Under the pieces are notes generated by a model that was not told the origin of the DNA, made no database searches, and saw only the letters and a list, made by a program, of their open reading frames with translations. A stretch of 64,000 nucleotides of DNA, from contig CP073749.1 of NCBI GenBank assembly GCA_024398055.1, forward strand, positions 1,922,594 to 1,986,593. Direction: 5' to 3'. The first letter of the stretch is position 1, and each line of letters starts with the position of its first letter. Of the stretch, positions 35,595 to 44,636 are shown piece after piece. Both the position numbers and the translations under genes were made by a program. This DNA comes from a bacterium SCSIO 12741 (GTDB lineage: Bacteria; Bacteroidota; Bacteroidia; Flavobacteriales_G; Salibacteraceae).

Positions 35595-35595
35595 T

Positions 35596-36354
35596 ATGCA
35601 GATTCTAATCATTGAAGACGAAAAGCCTGCTTCACGACGCCTGGAGCGAATGATCAAATCTCATCGGCCCAATTGGAAGGTGCTCGATGTGTTGGATACC
35701 GTGGAAGATTCAGTGAATTGGTTCCGCAACATGTCCTTGCCTGATTTGGTGTTTATGGATATTCAACTCGCCGATGGAATTAGCTTTAACATCTTTGAAC
35801 AGGTATCCATGACCTGCCCGGTGATTTTTACCACGGCCTACGACCACTATGCCATTCAGGCATTCAAAGTAAATAGCATTGATTATTTACTGAAGCCGAT
35901 CGATGAGGCCGAACTTCAGCAGGCCATTACCAAGTTTGAACAACGCAGTCAAGGGGATTCGATGAAACAAATGGATTGGATGAAGTTGGTTCAACAATCC
36001 ATCAAAGAGAATCCCTACAAGGAGCGCTTTTTGGTACGACTTGGCGATCAGCTCAAGTACATTCCAGTGGATCAAATTGCCCTGTTCTACTCGGAGCAGA
36101 GCACACCCTATCTGGTGGATTTCGATGGACGAAAGAGCTTGATTGATTATCCCCTGGACCAGTTGACCGAAATGCTTGATCCCAAGGAATACTTCCGCGT
36201 TTCTCGAAAGCTTATCGTCCATCACCGCAGCATCTCCAAGATCCATACCTGGTTTAACGGAAGGCTGAAGTTGTCGCTAAAACCTGCTGCTCCTTTTGAA
36301 ACTTTGGTAAGCCGCGATCGCGTGAATGCTTTTAAAGCCTGGCTCGATCAGTGA
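35596..36354 (+). CDS. LytTR-family response regulator
   Basis: The ATG at 35596 lies one base after the LytS stop and gives 252 residues. An upstream in-frame ATG inside lytS is rejected. The receiver starts QILIIEDEKPASRRLERMIK, with acceptor Asp in LVFMDIQLADG and Lys in DYLLKPID. The C-terminal LytTR DNA-binding domain (about 145-252) has FLVRLGDQLKYIPVDQI and FRVSRKLIVHH. LytTR regulators bind direct repeats near promoters. Its targets are not evident here. Confidence 0.92.
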   Translation: MQILIIEDEKPASRRLERMIKSHRPNWKVLDVLDTVEDSVNWFRNMSLPDLVFMDIQLADGISFNIFEQVSMTCPVIFTTAYDHYAIQAFKVNSIDYLLKPIDEAELQQAITKFEQRSQGDSMKQMDWMKLVQQSIKENPYKERFLVRLGDQLKYIPVDQIALFYSEQSTPYLVDFDGRKSLIDYPLDQLTEMLDPKEYFRVSRKLIVHHRSISKIHTWFNGRLKLSLKPAAPFETLVSRDRVNAFKAWLDQ

Positions 36355-36410
36355 TTCCCCGACAGGGCTAAGGTTTTTTCTATTATTTTTCGGCAACAAT
36401 TGGAGATGGT

Positions 36411-37370
36411 ATGAAGTGGGAAAATTTTGTGGTCGTAATCTTTTTGTTGCTCGCCTCACGGCTTGAAGCTCAACAGGTTCCCAATGTAATTGAGAATATT
36501 GACTACCTCGTTACTTTTTGCCCGGAAGCGTCAAAAAGTTATGGGGATGATGACTTTACCCAGGTTTTCTTCTTCGCTATTCCTGAATCTCACACTCGCC
36601 CCTTCTACATTCGGGTATATGATCCGGAAGTAGGTGGAGAAATTGACGCCAAACATGGTGGTGCGTATGATTCTAAGTTCCGCTATACCGTATTTGGTGG
36701 AAAAGGATGTTTTTCAGACGAAGCCAACCAAAGCGTAGAGCCCAATAACGATTTGCGCAAAGGAGTCATGTTGGCTACTAAAACCTTTACCAACGAAGCT
36801 CGATACGAAAACGGATGGTACACCTTTGGTCCGTTCAACCCCAAAGAAGGGGAGTACTCACCTGAGCAAAAAGCCCGTATTTTCAAGATTATTGCAGAAG
36901 GTTTGTCTGGAGATGATGGCAACTTGTACCGCTACTTTATCAGTCAAAATGTAGGGGCCAACAAAGCCATTCTGGGCGCCAATGCCTTTACTTACGAGTA
37001 TTCCTTCCGTATGAAATCGGAGCCGAGTTCAGTGGCTCACTTGTACCCCTTTCTTAGCCGTGATGTGGTTTCGATCAAGCAACACAATTTCGATTTCGAT
37101 TCCGATGGACAAATTCTGATTTACTCCGTGGCCAAAAACCGTCACGTATCTGCCACTTCCGGAAACGGAGATTGGGCAGAGCAGACCCATGAGATTGTAG
37201 ATCGGGAGAAAAATGCCAGCTTAGATATGCAATTTGTAAAAGCAGGTAACGCGGCCAACGATATGGTCGTATACATCACCAATCAGTACGATAAGCCCGT
37301 ACCCTTCTTCGCTATTCCGATTGGAGGGAAGCCGGCCTATGACTACAATTTACAGGTCAAAGTCAAATAG
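36411..37370 (+). CDS. Secreted protein of unknown function
   Basis: This 319-residue protein has a signal peptide (cleavage near Q21, LEAQ) and no lipobox or sorting domain, so it is probably periplasmic. The body is beta-rich and acidic. I do not recognise a family. It contains two similar-sounding elements, FFFAIPESHTRPFYIRVYDPE near the start and KPVPFFAIPIGG near the end (each partly quoted), which may mark a duplicated or closed beta fold. It lies 56 bases after the LytTR gene and 2 bases before the orphan propeller gene. Confidence 0.6.
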   Translation: MKWENFVVVIFLLLASRLEAQQVPNVIENIDYLVTFCPEASKSYGDDDFTQVFFFAIPESHTRPFYIRVYDPEVGGEIDAKHGGAYDSKFRYTVFGGKGCFSDEANQSVEPNNDLRKGVMLATKTFTNEARYENGWYTFGPFNPKEGEYSPEQKARIFKIIAEGLSGDDGNLYRYFISQNVGANKAILGANAFTYEYSFRMKSEPSSVAHLYPFLSRDVVSIKQHNFDFDSDGQILIYSVAKNRHVSATSGNGDWAEQTHEIVDREKNASLDMQFVKAGNAANDMVVYITNQYDKPVPFFAIPIGGKPAYDYNLQVKVK

Positions 37371-37372
37371 CC

Positions 37373-39937
37373 TTGAGAAAAATACTTCCGCTTCTTATCG
37401 GGTTGGGTTTGTTGCCGCTGGTGATGCTGGGGCAGTTTAGCCGCTACCAGGTAAGGTCATTCAATGTGGAAAGTGGACTGCCGGATGAATTCATCTACGA
37501 TGTGATGGAGGATCGCTGGGGTTACCTTTGGGTGGCTACAGCTAAGGGAATTACCCGTTATTCGGGAGAGAATTACAGAGCTCTTGAGGAAGAGCGGCCT
37601 TTGCTGGAAGATGGAAGTGATTTTCCTACCCACCTGGCCGAAGGCGCATTAGACCATAAATATGCCGGTTACTTCTCCGGTAAATTAGCCCATTTTACAA
37701 CCGATACCTTTCACCTGATTGGGGATTTAGAAGGAAACAAAATCATTGGCCTTTTGAGTTCGGATTCCGGTGTGGTGGCCTTGACTCAAGTCGGCGGACT
37801 TTCATTTTTGACCGAGGATACGGTGATCTCTTTCAATCCTGAAGGGTTGGATGAAGTGTACTCATTTCAGGCTCAATCTTTTGGTGGCGAAGTGCTTATT
37901 GCTACGAGTGACGGCCTTGCCCGAATTGCTTTAAATGACCCCAACAAAGTCCATTGGATTCATCGGGGATTTTCCTTTACGGCCTTAGCTCCTGGGCCTC
38001 ATTCAGGATCTTTTGCGGCGCTGAATGACCAGGGCGAGTGGTGGGTCATGGATGATTTGTCTGGGCAAAATCCCAAGCGATTGAGCAACGAATTGCTCTA
38101 TGATTTGATTATTACCGACGTCCTTTTGCTGGATACCAAAGAATGGGCATTTGCTACAGCCAATAAAGGGGTGTTTTTCGCCTTTGCCGATACAAGTAGC
38201 CAATTGCAACTTATCAGTCCGGATGTGCCCGAAGCGCGTCAATTTGGAGCCAGCTGTCTCTGGACCGATCATCATGGAAATCTCTGGTCAGGAACCAAAG
38301 GCAAGGGGTTGGTGCAGATTATTCCGGGTAGGCAATTGGTCATGTCAATAGAAGCTGGTAGTGATGAAGTTCAAGTTAATGCCATTGCTCAAATCAACGA
38401 CACACTGGCCTATGCTGGAACCAATAATGGCTTGTATAAAGTCCTCTACAATCCACCCACCCGAACCTATCGCATTGAGCAAGACAGCGCCTTCCTGTTT
38501 CAGGAAATTCTCACCCTTGATTTCCAAAACAATCAATTAGCTGTGGCCACGCTCGAAGGAGTCGTACTTACCGATCCCATTTCTCGTCGGTGGATTCAAA
38601 CCTTTTTTCTGGATGATTTACCGGTTGACCTGGGCGTAGGAATGAATCAGTTGCATACCTTCATTCGCAGTGGTTCCGATCAATTTGTATTTGCCATCCA
38701 GCGCAAGGGGATTGTGATCTATCAGCCGTCTACTCAAAAGGCTGAACATTACCACACGGCTCATGGCTTACTTCACAACGATATTCATCAGCTATTCCGC
38801 GATAGTCAATCCCGGTTGTGGGTGGTGAGTCGTGAAAGCGGAGTGGCGGTAATGGCCAAAGACGGGAGCTTTAGAAACTTAAATCAGGAAGGGCTGATTA
38901 CGACACCAGTGATCACCGATCTTACGGAAGATCGATTTGGCTCCATTTGGTTGGCTACGGCCGGTGAGGGTCTGTTCAGATTGGACAAAGGATTAAATCC
39001 TACGCAGTTTACCAAAGACACTGGACTTTATTCCAATGTTTGTTTATCCATTATCTGTACCGAAGGGAACCTGATTACCTTGAGCCAGAATGAGGGTATT
39101 TGCCAAATTCGGGTGGAAGAAAATGGCGATCTAACCTGGGTAAAAACAGATAAAAAACCGGGGACTCAGTTTGCAGTTGCCTCTAAGGGAATAGCGCATC
39201 AAAATCGAATCTGGTTGGGAACAGAATCCGGATTGGCCCTGTTGTTTAGTCCGCATATTTGGAAAAACTACCAGCGTCCCCGTTTCAAATTGCACCTCAA
39301 CTACACCAAGGTACTTGGTGAAAAGGGCTACAAAATTGGGCTCTTAAAACCGATGCCCGAGCAGTCTTGGCCGCTGGAACATTACGCCAAAAACCTTCAA
39401 TTCAGTTTCGAATCACCTGATTTTCATCCGGAATCGGGAGTGTCGTATCAATACCGGCTAAAGGGTTTGAGTGAGACCTGGTCGGAAAAGGGGCGAGCAA
39501 CTTCGGCGAGCTATTCTAACCTGGCACCCGGTAAGTATGAGTTTCAGGTTCAAGCTTCCTCAGGCGAAATTTTGTCTCCTGTAGTGGCTTTTCCATTTAC
39601 CATCGAACTTCCTTTTTGGGAGGAGTGGTGGTACTACTTACTCGAGGTTTCCATCCTGGCTTCTCTGGTCATTTTGGCCCTTCTTTCACCCAAGGTTATT
39701 AAGAGTAAGAGGTTTGTTCGCCTACTGGCCTACATTGCCATCTTTATGGTTTTTGAGTACATCCACATTTTGCTTGAGCCCTATATCGAGCGAGATTATG
39801 TAGCTGCGGTTCCCATCTTTAAGGTTTTGGCCCATTTGCTGTTGGCCATCGCTTTGTTCCCACTCGAATTAATCCTGAGTCGACGGCTTAAAAAGCAACG
39901 AAATCAAAGTGAGGCTGCAAATGTTCAGTCATCCTGA
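37373..39937 (+). CDS. Regulator-propeller / Y_Y_Y membrane protein lacking a kinase domain
   Basis: The TTG at 37373 starts a good signal peptide (LLIGLGLLPLVMLGQ), with no ATG upstream that would keep it, giving 854 residues. The periplasmic part has Reg_prop repeats (DRWGYLWVATAKGITRYSG, DRFGSIWLATAGEGLFRLD) and a Y_Y_Y domain (YQYRLKGLSETWSEKG). Instead of HisKA/HATPase modules it ends with about four transmembrane helices (39.62-39.90 kb) and a short basic tail. It resembles the sensor half of a hybrid kinase and may pass its signal to the nearby LytS protein through membrane contacts. Its 3' end overlaps the convergent gene by 13 bases. Confidence 0.78.
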   Translation: MRKILPLLIGLGLLPLVMLGQFSRYQVRSFNVESGLPDEFIYDVMEDRWGYLWVATAKGITRYSGENYRALEEERPLLEDGSDFPTHLAEGALDHKYAGYFSGKLAHFTTDTFHLIGDLEGNKIIGLLSSDSGVVALTQVGGLSFLTEDTVISFNPEGLDEVYSFQAQSFGGEVLIATSDGLARIALNDPNKVHWIHRGFSFTALAPGPHSGSFAALNDQGEWWVMDDLSGQNPKRLSNELLYDLIITDVLLLDTKEWAFATANKGVFFAFADTSSQLQLISPDVPEARQFGASCLWTDHHGNLWSGTKGKGLVQIIPGRQLVMSIEAGSDEVQVNAIAQINDTLAYAGTNNGLYKVLYNPPTRTYRIEQDSAFLFQEILTLDFQNNQLAVATLEGVVLTDPISRRWIQTFFLDDLPVDLGVGMNQLHTFIRSGSDQFVFAIQRKGIVIYQPSTQKAEHYHTAHGLLHNDIHQLFRDSQSRLWVVSRESGVAVMAKDGSFRNLNQEGLITTPVITDLTEDRFGSIWLATAGEGLFRLDKGLNPTQFTKDTGLYSNVCLSIICTEGNLITLSQNEGICQIRVEENGDLTWVKTDKKPGTQFAVASKGIAHQNRIWLGTESGLALLFSPHIWKNYQRPRFKLHLNYTKVLGEKGYKIGLLKPMPEQSWPLEHYAKNLQFSFESPDFHPESGVSYQYRLKGLSETWSEKGRATSASYSNLAPGKYEFQVQASSGEILSPVVAFPFTIELPFWEEWWYYLLEVSILASLVILALLSPKVIKSKRFVRLLAYIAIFMVFEYIHILLEPYIERDYVAAVPIFKVLAHLLLAIALFPLELILSRRLKKQRNQSEAANVQSS

Positions 39938-41451
39938 AAAAGAAATTCTTCATCTCCATTGATCCAACCGATTAAGGTTTCATAGTAATCCCGCTGAATG
40001 ATTTTGGACTTTAACCAGGCATAAAACGCCATGGCCTGAATGTCTTCTCGTTCCGTGCCTACCCAATCAAAACTGGCTTCCAGCTCTTTAAAAAAGACCG
40101 GATTTCGAGGCAATTCGGGATCCACAATAATGCGTTTGATGATTTGAATAAAAACTCGGACTCGCTTATACAACCCAAGCTTAAAGAATTCACCAAAGTA
40201 ACGCTCCATACTTCGAATACGGTTTAAGGCAATTTCGTAATGCTCCAGCTCGTAGTGGACAAACATCTCGATTAGTTCTTTTTTGAGTAGCCATTCCTTA
40301 CCCATGTTCTTGTCGATCCACCCATTCGTATGGTAAATGTTGAGTAGCATTTTATTGGCCTGGCTAAACTCCTTTTTTTCAAACCAATATACCGCCAGAT
40401 TTAGGGTCATGTCCATCCGCATTTCCCGAGATAGCTGCGTGTTTTCAAGGGCAGCGTCCAAAGTTGATATGGATTCATCGACCCGACCGAGGAAATTGTT
40501 CACCGCAGCTAAAAGCAAGCTATACCGCGCAAAGAAGAGCCGGTGATGTACCCCGCCATATTCTTGCATGCACTCCTTCATTTCTTCCAGGTATTCCAAA
40601 GCTTCTTCAAATCGTTTGTTGCGGTAGAGGGTATGAATGATGATGTAAAGAATGTGCAGCTGGTATTCGTGATCCTTGCGCTCAAAGCCTCGCTTTTCTT
40701 TTAGAATCTCGTAGCGACTTAGCAAAAACGGTTCAAAGGAATAGTAGTCCTTTCGGGCCAAAACTGCAGATCGCATTATGGTAAATAGCCGGTATTGAAT
40801 TCGAGCAGAGGCGGAGGTCAGGTTTCCCAAATTTGAGTTCTCTAGTACTTCGTTTACCAGCTTCTCAAAATCAAAATCCTTTCCGAATAAGCGGAATTCA
40901 CGAAGCTTGGCTTTGATGATAGCCTGGGCTTCGGTGATGTTTTCCTCTTCTCGTTGCTTGATGAGGTTCTGTTTGCGTCGTTCCAGAATTTGATCCAGAT
41001 CGGGTGCGTGAGGACTTTCCACTTTTTCGAGCTGAAAGAGATAGATGGTGTTCAGCAGAGAAAAGAGCTCATTTTTTTCAGCCAGGTTTTCGGCCCGCAT
41101 CAAATAACGCCAACCCAATTCCTCCGATCGCTGGGTAAAGAAAAACTGAGCGAGGGTAAACAAGGATTGTACTTCAGCAGCGGCTGTAGTGTCCGTAAGT
41201 GTTTGTCGGGTTAGGATGAAATCTCCCAGGTGGCGAAACAATCGCTTTCGAATGGTGTGGTAGGCATTTCGATTCGGAGTCCCCAGAGTCTGGATCAATT
41301 CCCCAGAATCTTTATCGGGATGAAGGAGTAAAAGTTCAAACAACTGCAGGTCCTTCCGGTTGCTTCGAGTCTTCTTTCGTTGGATAAAAGTGCGGAATGC
41401 CCGGCAATCTTCTTCCTCAAAAGCTTGAATAATTCCTGAGAGCGCATCCAT
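39925..41451 (-). CDS. Helical-repeat (TPR-like) protein of unknown function
   Basis: The 508-residue protein is almost entirely helical with TPR-like spacing (RFEEALEYLEEMKECMQEYGG, KEFSQANKMLLNIYHTNGW and ALNRIRSMERYFGEFFK, partly quoted). It has no signal peptide or catalytic motif. The N-terminal part (MDALSGIIQAFEEEDCRAF) may be a distinct interaction module. A cytoplasmic scaffold is likely. I do not recognise a named family. It stands alone between two plus-strand operons. Confidence 0.6.
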   Translation of the reverse strand: MDALSGIIQAFEEEDCRAFRTFIQRKKTRSNRKDLQLFELLLLHPDKDSGELIQTLGTPNRNAYHTIRKRLFRHLGDFILTRQTLTDTTAAAEVQSLFTLAQFFFTQRSEELGWRYLMRAENLAEKNELFSLLNTIYLFQLEKVESPHAPDLDQILERRKQNLIKQREEENITEAQAIIKAKLREFRLFGKDFDFEKLVNEVLENSNLGNLTSASARIQYRLFTIMRSAVLARKDYYSFEPFLLSRYEILKEKRGFERKDHEYQLHILYIIIHTLYRNKRFEEALEYLEEMKECMQEYGGVHHRLFFARYSLLLAAVNNFLGRVDESISTLDAALENTQLSREMRMDMTLNLAVYWFEKKEFSQANKMLLNIYHTNGWIDKNMGKEWLLKKELIEMFVHYELEHYEIALNRIRSMERYFGEFFKLGLYKRVRVFIQIIKRIIVDPELPRNPVFFKELEASFDWVGTEREDIQAMAFYAWLKSKIIQRDYYETLIGWINGDEEFLFQDD

Positions 41452-41545
41452 TTAAAAGTACGTTTTTGACTTACGAATTGCCATTTATTAGGTAATAATG
41501 TTGGTTTTATTTAAAATCTAAAAGTACGGAAAATTTGAATGCTCG

Positions 41546-41577
41546 TTTGCCCACCCTGCCAAGACCCGGTAGGTTTG
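41546..41577 (+). promoter_or_regulatory. Consensus Bacteroidota promoter of the lipid operon
   Basis: TTTG at 41546-41549 and TAGGTTTG at 41570-41577 are separated by 20 bases, a full match to the -33 TTTG / -7 TAnnTTTG pattern. Transcription would start near 41582, about 20 bases before the ATG of the first gene at 41604. Confidence 0.7.
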
Positions 41578-41603
41578 CCTTGTTCTTTTAAAAACCAAAA
41601 ACG

Positions 41604-41795
41604 ATGAAAACTACTCGAATCACACAAATGCTTTTAAAAGCTCTGTTTTTTGCCGTTGTTCCAGCCCTTTTCCTTTTAGTAATGTACATGCTCAATGGCG
41701 TTTTGCCTTGCCAAAAAGACAATCAATTTTCTGTTCGGGAAAACGTATTAGGTCCCTTAACCCAACCACTTCCCGAATTTGCTAACCGCGACTAA
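41604..41795 (+). CDS. Small single-pass membrane protein heading the lipid operon
   Basis: The 63-residue protein has one hydrophobic helix (about residues 10-30, LKALFFAVVPALFLLVMYML), a single Cys just after it, and a short polar tail. It begins 20 bases after a predicted transcription start and ends 10 bases before the CDP-alcohol transferase ATG. Being first in an otherwise enzyme-only operon, it may be a membrane anchor or small regulator of the lipid enzymes. No family is recognised. Confidence 0.6.
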   Translation: MKTTRITQMLLKALFFAVVPALFLLVMYMLNGVLPCQKDNQFSVRENVLGPLTQPLPEFANRD

Positions 41796-41805
41796 ACCTA
41801 AGGCC

Positions 41806-42396
41806 ATGACTATCTACGAACTCAAACCACAGTTTCAGCGCTTGCTATCTCCAGCGGTCAATGCGATGTACCGCTGGGGATTTACGCCCAATTTGGTGAC
41901 CATTCTCGGTTTTGGTGTGTCCATCATGATCGGGGTGGGAGCCATGCAGGCCATTCAAAATCCGATGTGGGCCTTGATTTGGCCAGCCGGACTTTTGCTC
42001 AGAATGGCGCTCAATGCCATTGATGGGTTGATGGCTCGAAGATTCAACCGCCAAACCAAATTGGGTGGAGTTTTAAACGAGTCCATGGACATCCTATCCG
42101 ACATCGTAGTCACCCTTCCGCTGCTTGTGTTGTTCCCGTCCTTATCGGTGCTCATCTGGATATTTATTGTTCAGGCCGTTTTGATGGAAGGAGCAGGAAT
42201 GCTGGGCTACCTCAGTCAGGTTGGTCGCAGCTACAAAGGCCCTTTAGGTAAAAGCGATCGGGCCTTTATGTTAGGAGTTCTCGGAATACTCGTGGCTCTT
42301 GGAGTTCCAGTTGGAACCTACGCTTTTGAAGTTCTGGTAGGTCTTAACCTACTCATTCACATTGGATTCTTAAATCGATTAAATCATGTTTGGTAA
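41806..42396 (+). CDS. CDP-alcohol phosphatidyltransferase family protein
   Basis: The ATG at 41806 gives 196 residues with about five transmembrane helices. The family signature is present as DGLMARRFNRQTKLGGVLNE followed by SMDILSD. In the canonical DG-xx-AR-x8-G-x3-D-x3-D motif the third acidic position is Asn here (LNE instead of LDP), a substitution I associate with a YnbA-like subfamily. These enzymes transfer a phosphatidyl group from CDP-diacylglycerol to an alcohol, releasing CMP. The acceptor is unknown. It overlaps the CDP-diglyceride synthase gene by 11 bases. Confidence 0.85.
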   Translation: MTIYELKPQFQRLLSPAVNAMYRWGFTPNLVTILGFGVSIMIGVGAMQAIQNPMWALIWPAGLLLRMALNAIDGLMARRFNRQTKLGGVLNESMDILSDIVVTLPLLVLFPSLSVLIWIFIVQAVLMEGAGMLGYLSQVGRSYKGPLGKSDRAFMLGVLGILVALGVPVGTYAFEVLVGLNLLIHIGFLNRLNHVW

Positions 42397-43330
42397 TAGC
42401 CTTTTACAATACGCATTGTCCCAACCCATCTGGGGAGTTATGGGCGGAGTTTTTGCCCTGTTAACTACCTGTTCTTTGAGCTTCAACCTGCTTAAAGAAA
42501 AAATGAACCGATCTCTGCAGCACGAGTTGGTGCGAAGAACCCGCTCGTGGTGGGTGATGGCTGCGGTGTTTTCCATTGCACTTTGGATTCACCCAGCCCT
42601 CACTTTCACTTCCGTGGCCTTTCTTTCTTTTGTGAGTTTACGGGAATACATTTCTCACTCCGGAATGAAAATAGCCGACCGTGGATTGATGGCCGTCTGT
42701 TACCTACTCATTCCAGTGCACTACGGGTTGATCTATTTTGGATTTGAAATGGCTGGCTATCTCTTTTTGCCCCTGGCTGGTTTCCTTTTGTTTCCTGTGG
42801 GTTTGGTTCTTCAACCTGGAGCCAAATCCTCTCTGGAAAATGTACAAAAGCTTTATTGGGGCCTTATTCTTTGCGTGTACACCGTGAGTCATTTGGTTAT
42901 GCTACTTGAGTTACCGGCAATAGGTAATGCTACTGGAAAATCGATGTTGCTGTACGTTATTCTGATTACTGAGGCCAATGATGTTCTCCAATATACTTGG
43001 GGGAAAATCTTCGGTAAGCGTCGCATTTTACCCCGAATCAGCCCTGGAAAATCTTGGGAAGGAATGCTCGGTGGCCTGGGGTCTACCATTTTGGTAGGGG
43101 CATTCCTTCATTTTTTAATTCCTGTTTCCGGGATTTGGGTTTGGGCCATTCCAGCTATGCTGGCTCTATTTGGATTCTTTGGAGATGCCACCATATCGGT
43201 ATGGAAACGTACTGCGGGAATTAAAGACAGCGGTGATCTTATCCCGGGTCACGGTGGAATGCTCGACCGAATCGATTCGTTGATTTTTACCGCACCGCTG
43301 TTCTACTTTCTTATGTTCACATTAAGCTAA
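42386..43330 (+). CDS. Phosphatidate cytidylyltransferase (CdsA/YnbB-like)
   Basis: The 314-residue polytopic protein ends in the CDP-diglyceride synthase signature: SPGKSWEGMLGG, then FGFFGDATISVWKRTAGIKD and SGDLIPGHGGMLDRIDSL. The enzyme makes CDP-diacylglycerol from phosphatidate and CTP at the inner membrane. The N-terminal membrane part differs from housekeeping CdsA, and the gene sits beside a CDP-alcohol transferase as in the E. coli ynbA-ynbB pair. It is therefore more likely a dedicated second synthase than the essential cdsA. Confidence 0.85.
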   Translation: MFGNSLLQYALSQPIWGVMGGVFALLTTCSLSFNLLKEKMNRSLQHELVRRTRSWWVMAAVFSIALWIHPALTFTSVAFLSFVSLREYISHSGMKIADRGLMAVCYLLIPVHYGLIYFGFEMAGYLFLPLAGFLLFPVGLVLQPGAKSSLENVQKLYWGLILCVYTVSHLVMLLELPAIGNATGKSMLLYVILITEANDVLQYTWGKIFGKRRILPRISPGKSWEGMLGGLGSTILVGAFLHFLIPVSGIWVWAIPAMLALFGFFGDATISVWKRTAGIKDSGDLIPGHGGMLDRIDSLIFTAPLFYFLMFTLS

Positions 43331-43336
43331 AAGGAG
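43331..43336 (+). promoter_or_regulatory. Shine-Dalgarno-like AAGGAG before the first plsC
   Basis: AAGGAG lies eight bases before the ATG at 43345. Most genes in this window have no such sequence, so it may boost translation of the first acyltransferase in the operon. Confidence 0.5.
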
Positions 43337-43344
43337 ATTTTAAA

Positions 43345-44016
43345 ATGATTCGCTCTTTCTTATTTCAAAAAGTAATGCGCTCCTTTCTCAAATGGGGAAT
43401 GGGGATGCAGGTAGAAAATGCTGAGGTATTGGAAGGCTTTTCTCAGGCCATCCTGGTTGCCAACCACAACAGCCACCTCGATACCATGGGATTGCTTACC
43501 CTGTTAAATGATCAATGGCTTAGCAATCTGCGACCGGTTGCAGCACGAGATTACTTTGCGGCTAACAAGATTAAAAAATGGTATTACGAAACCTTGTTTA
43601 ACCTCTTGTTGGTGACCCGTAAAAGGGAAAATCGACTTCCGGGTGAAAATCCGATCAAGAGCATGGTCGAAGTCTTAGACCAAGGACAATCCTTGTTGAT
43701 TTTTCCGGAAGGAACGAGGGGCAAGCCCAATGTAATGGAAAGCTTCAAACATGGGGTGTCCAAAGTCATTCAAGCCCGGCCCGATGTTCCTGTCATTCCT
43801 GTTTTTATTGATAATTCAGGTATGGTATTGCCTGGTGGAAGTACCCTGCCGTTGCCTTTTCAATTTCGCATCCGTTTCGGATCGCCAAGATTCCTTAAGC
43901 CGGAGTCCACAGATCAACTTACGGAGAAATTGTACCAAGCTATTATCGAACTAAAACCGGAACCTGTAACCTGGGAAAACCCATTTCAACATTTATCTGA
44001 AAAACCGATCCTATGA
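43345..44016 (+). CDS. PlsC-type 1-acylglycerol-3-phosphate acyltransferase (copy 1)
   Basis: The 223-residue protein has the HX4D catalytic motif in ANHNSHLDTMGLL, the substrate-binding FPEGTRGKP, and a later conserved VPVIPVFIDNSGMVLP. The family transfers acyl groups to lysophosphatidate or related lyso-lipids at the membrane. It is followed by a paralogue with a 4-base overlap, suggesting that the operon supplies both acylation steps, or one phosphatidate-forming and one head-group-acylating step. The RBS is unusually strong for this genome. Confidence 0.88.
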   Translation: MIRSFLFQKVMRSFLKWGMGMQVENAEVLEGFSQAILVANHNSHLDTMGLLTLLNDQWLSNLRPVAARDYFAANKIKKWYYETLFNLLLVTRKRENRLPGENPIKSMVEVLDQGQSLLIFPEGTRGKPNVMESFKHGVSKVIQARPDVPVIPVFIDNSGMVLPGGSTLPLPFQFRIRFGSPRFLKPESTDQLTEKLYQAIIELKPEPVTWENPFQHLSEKPIL

Positions 44017-44636
44017 TTCGAAAGATTGTATTTAAATACCTAACCTGGCCCATCCTTAAAGGGTTGCTGGGTATGCAGATCCATTATCCTAAATCCATTT
44101 TAAAACAAGGACAAGCTGTATTCATTGCCAACCACAACAGCCATCTGGATACAGCTGGGCTTCTATCCGGATTGCCTTTTCATATCGCACGAAAGATTCG
44201 CCCGGTAATTGGCCGCGATTATTTTGATCGGGTGCCGTGGCAAGAGAAGTGGTCCCGATGGTTGCTCAAAGCGATCAATATTCCAAGAAAGAAAACGGAT
44301 CGCAAAACCGGAGAGAATCCGATAACGATGATGACCGATGCACTTGATCAAGGCGATTCCCTGTTGCTTTTTCCGGAAGGAACCCACGGCAAACCAGAAA
44401 AAATGGAACCCTTTAAACCCGGAATCGGAAGACTCTTAACTTTACGTCCCGACATACCATTCATACCGATATTCATCGAAAATGCCAGCATGGTATTGCC
44501 GGATGGGTCCAAATTGCCGGTCCCGCATCAATTTAGCATACGCCTGGGTGAAGCCCAATTGGTTCAAAGTACAGAAGTGCCCGAAGTTGTAGAAGAAGTT
44601 CAAAATGCCGTAATGGCCTTAAAAAAAGCATCATGA
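44013..44636 (+). CDS. PlsC-type acyltransferase (copy 2)
   Basis: The 207-residue paralogue of the preceding gene keeps ANHNSHLDTAGLL, FPEGTHGKP and IPFIPIFIENASMVLPDGS. Arg is replaced by His in the FPEGT(R/H)GKP motif, which may change lyso-lipid specificity. ATGA overlaps join it to copy 1 and to the GNAT gene, so translation is coupled. Together the pair probably gives a two-step acylation. Confidence 0.86.
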   Translation: MIRKIVFKYLTWPILKGLLGMQIHYPKSILKQGQAVFIANHNSHLDTAGLLSGLPFHIARKIRPVIGRDYFDRVPWQEKWSRWLLKAINIPRKKTDRKTGENPITMMTDALDQGDSLLLFPEGTHGKPEKMEPFKPGIGRLLTLRPDIPFIPIFIENASMVLPDGSKLPVPHQFSIRLGEAQLVQSTEVPEVVEEVQNAVMALKKAS

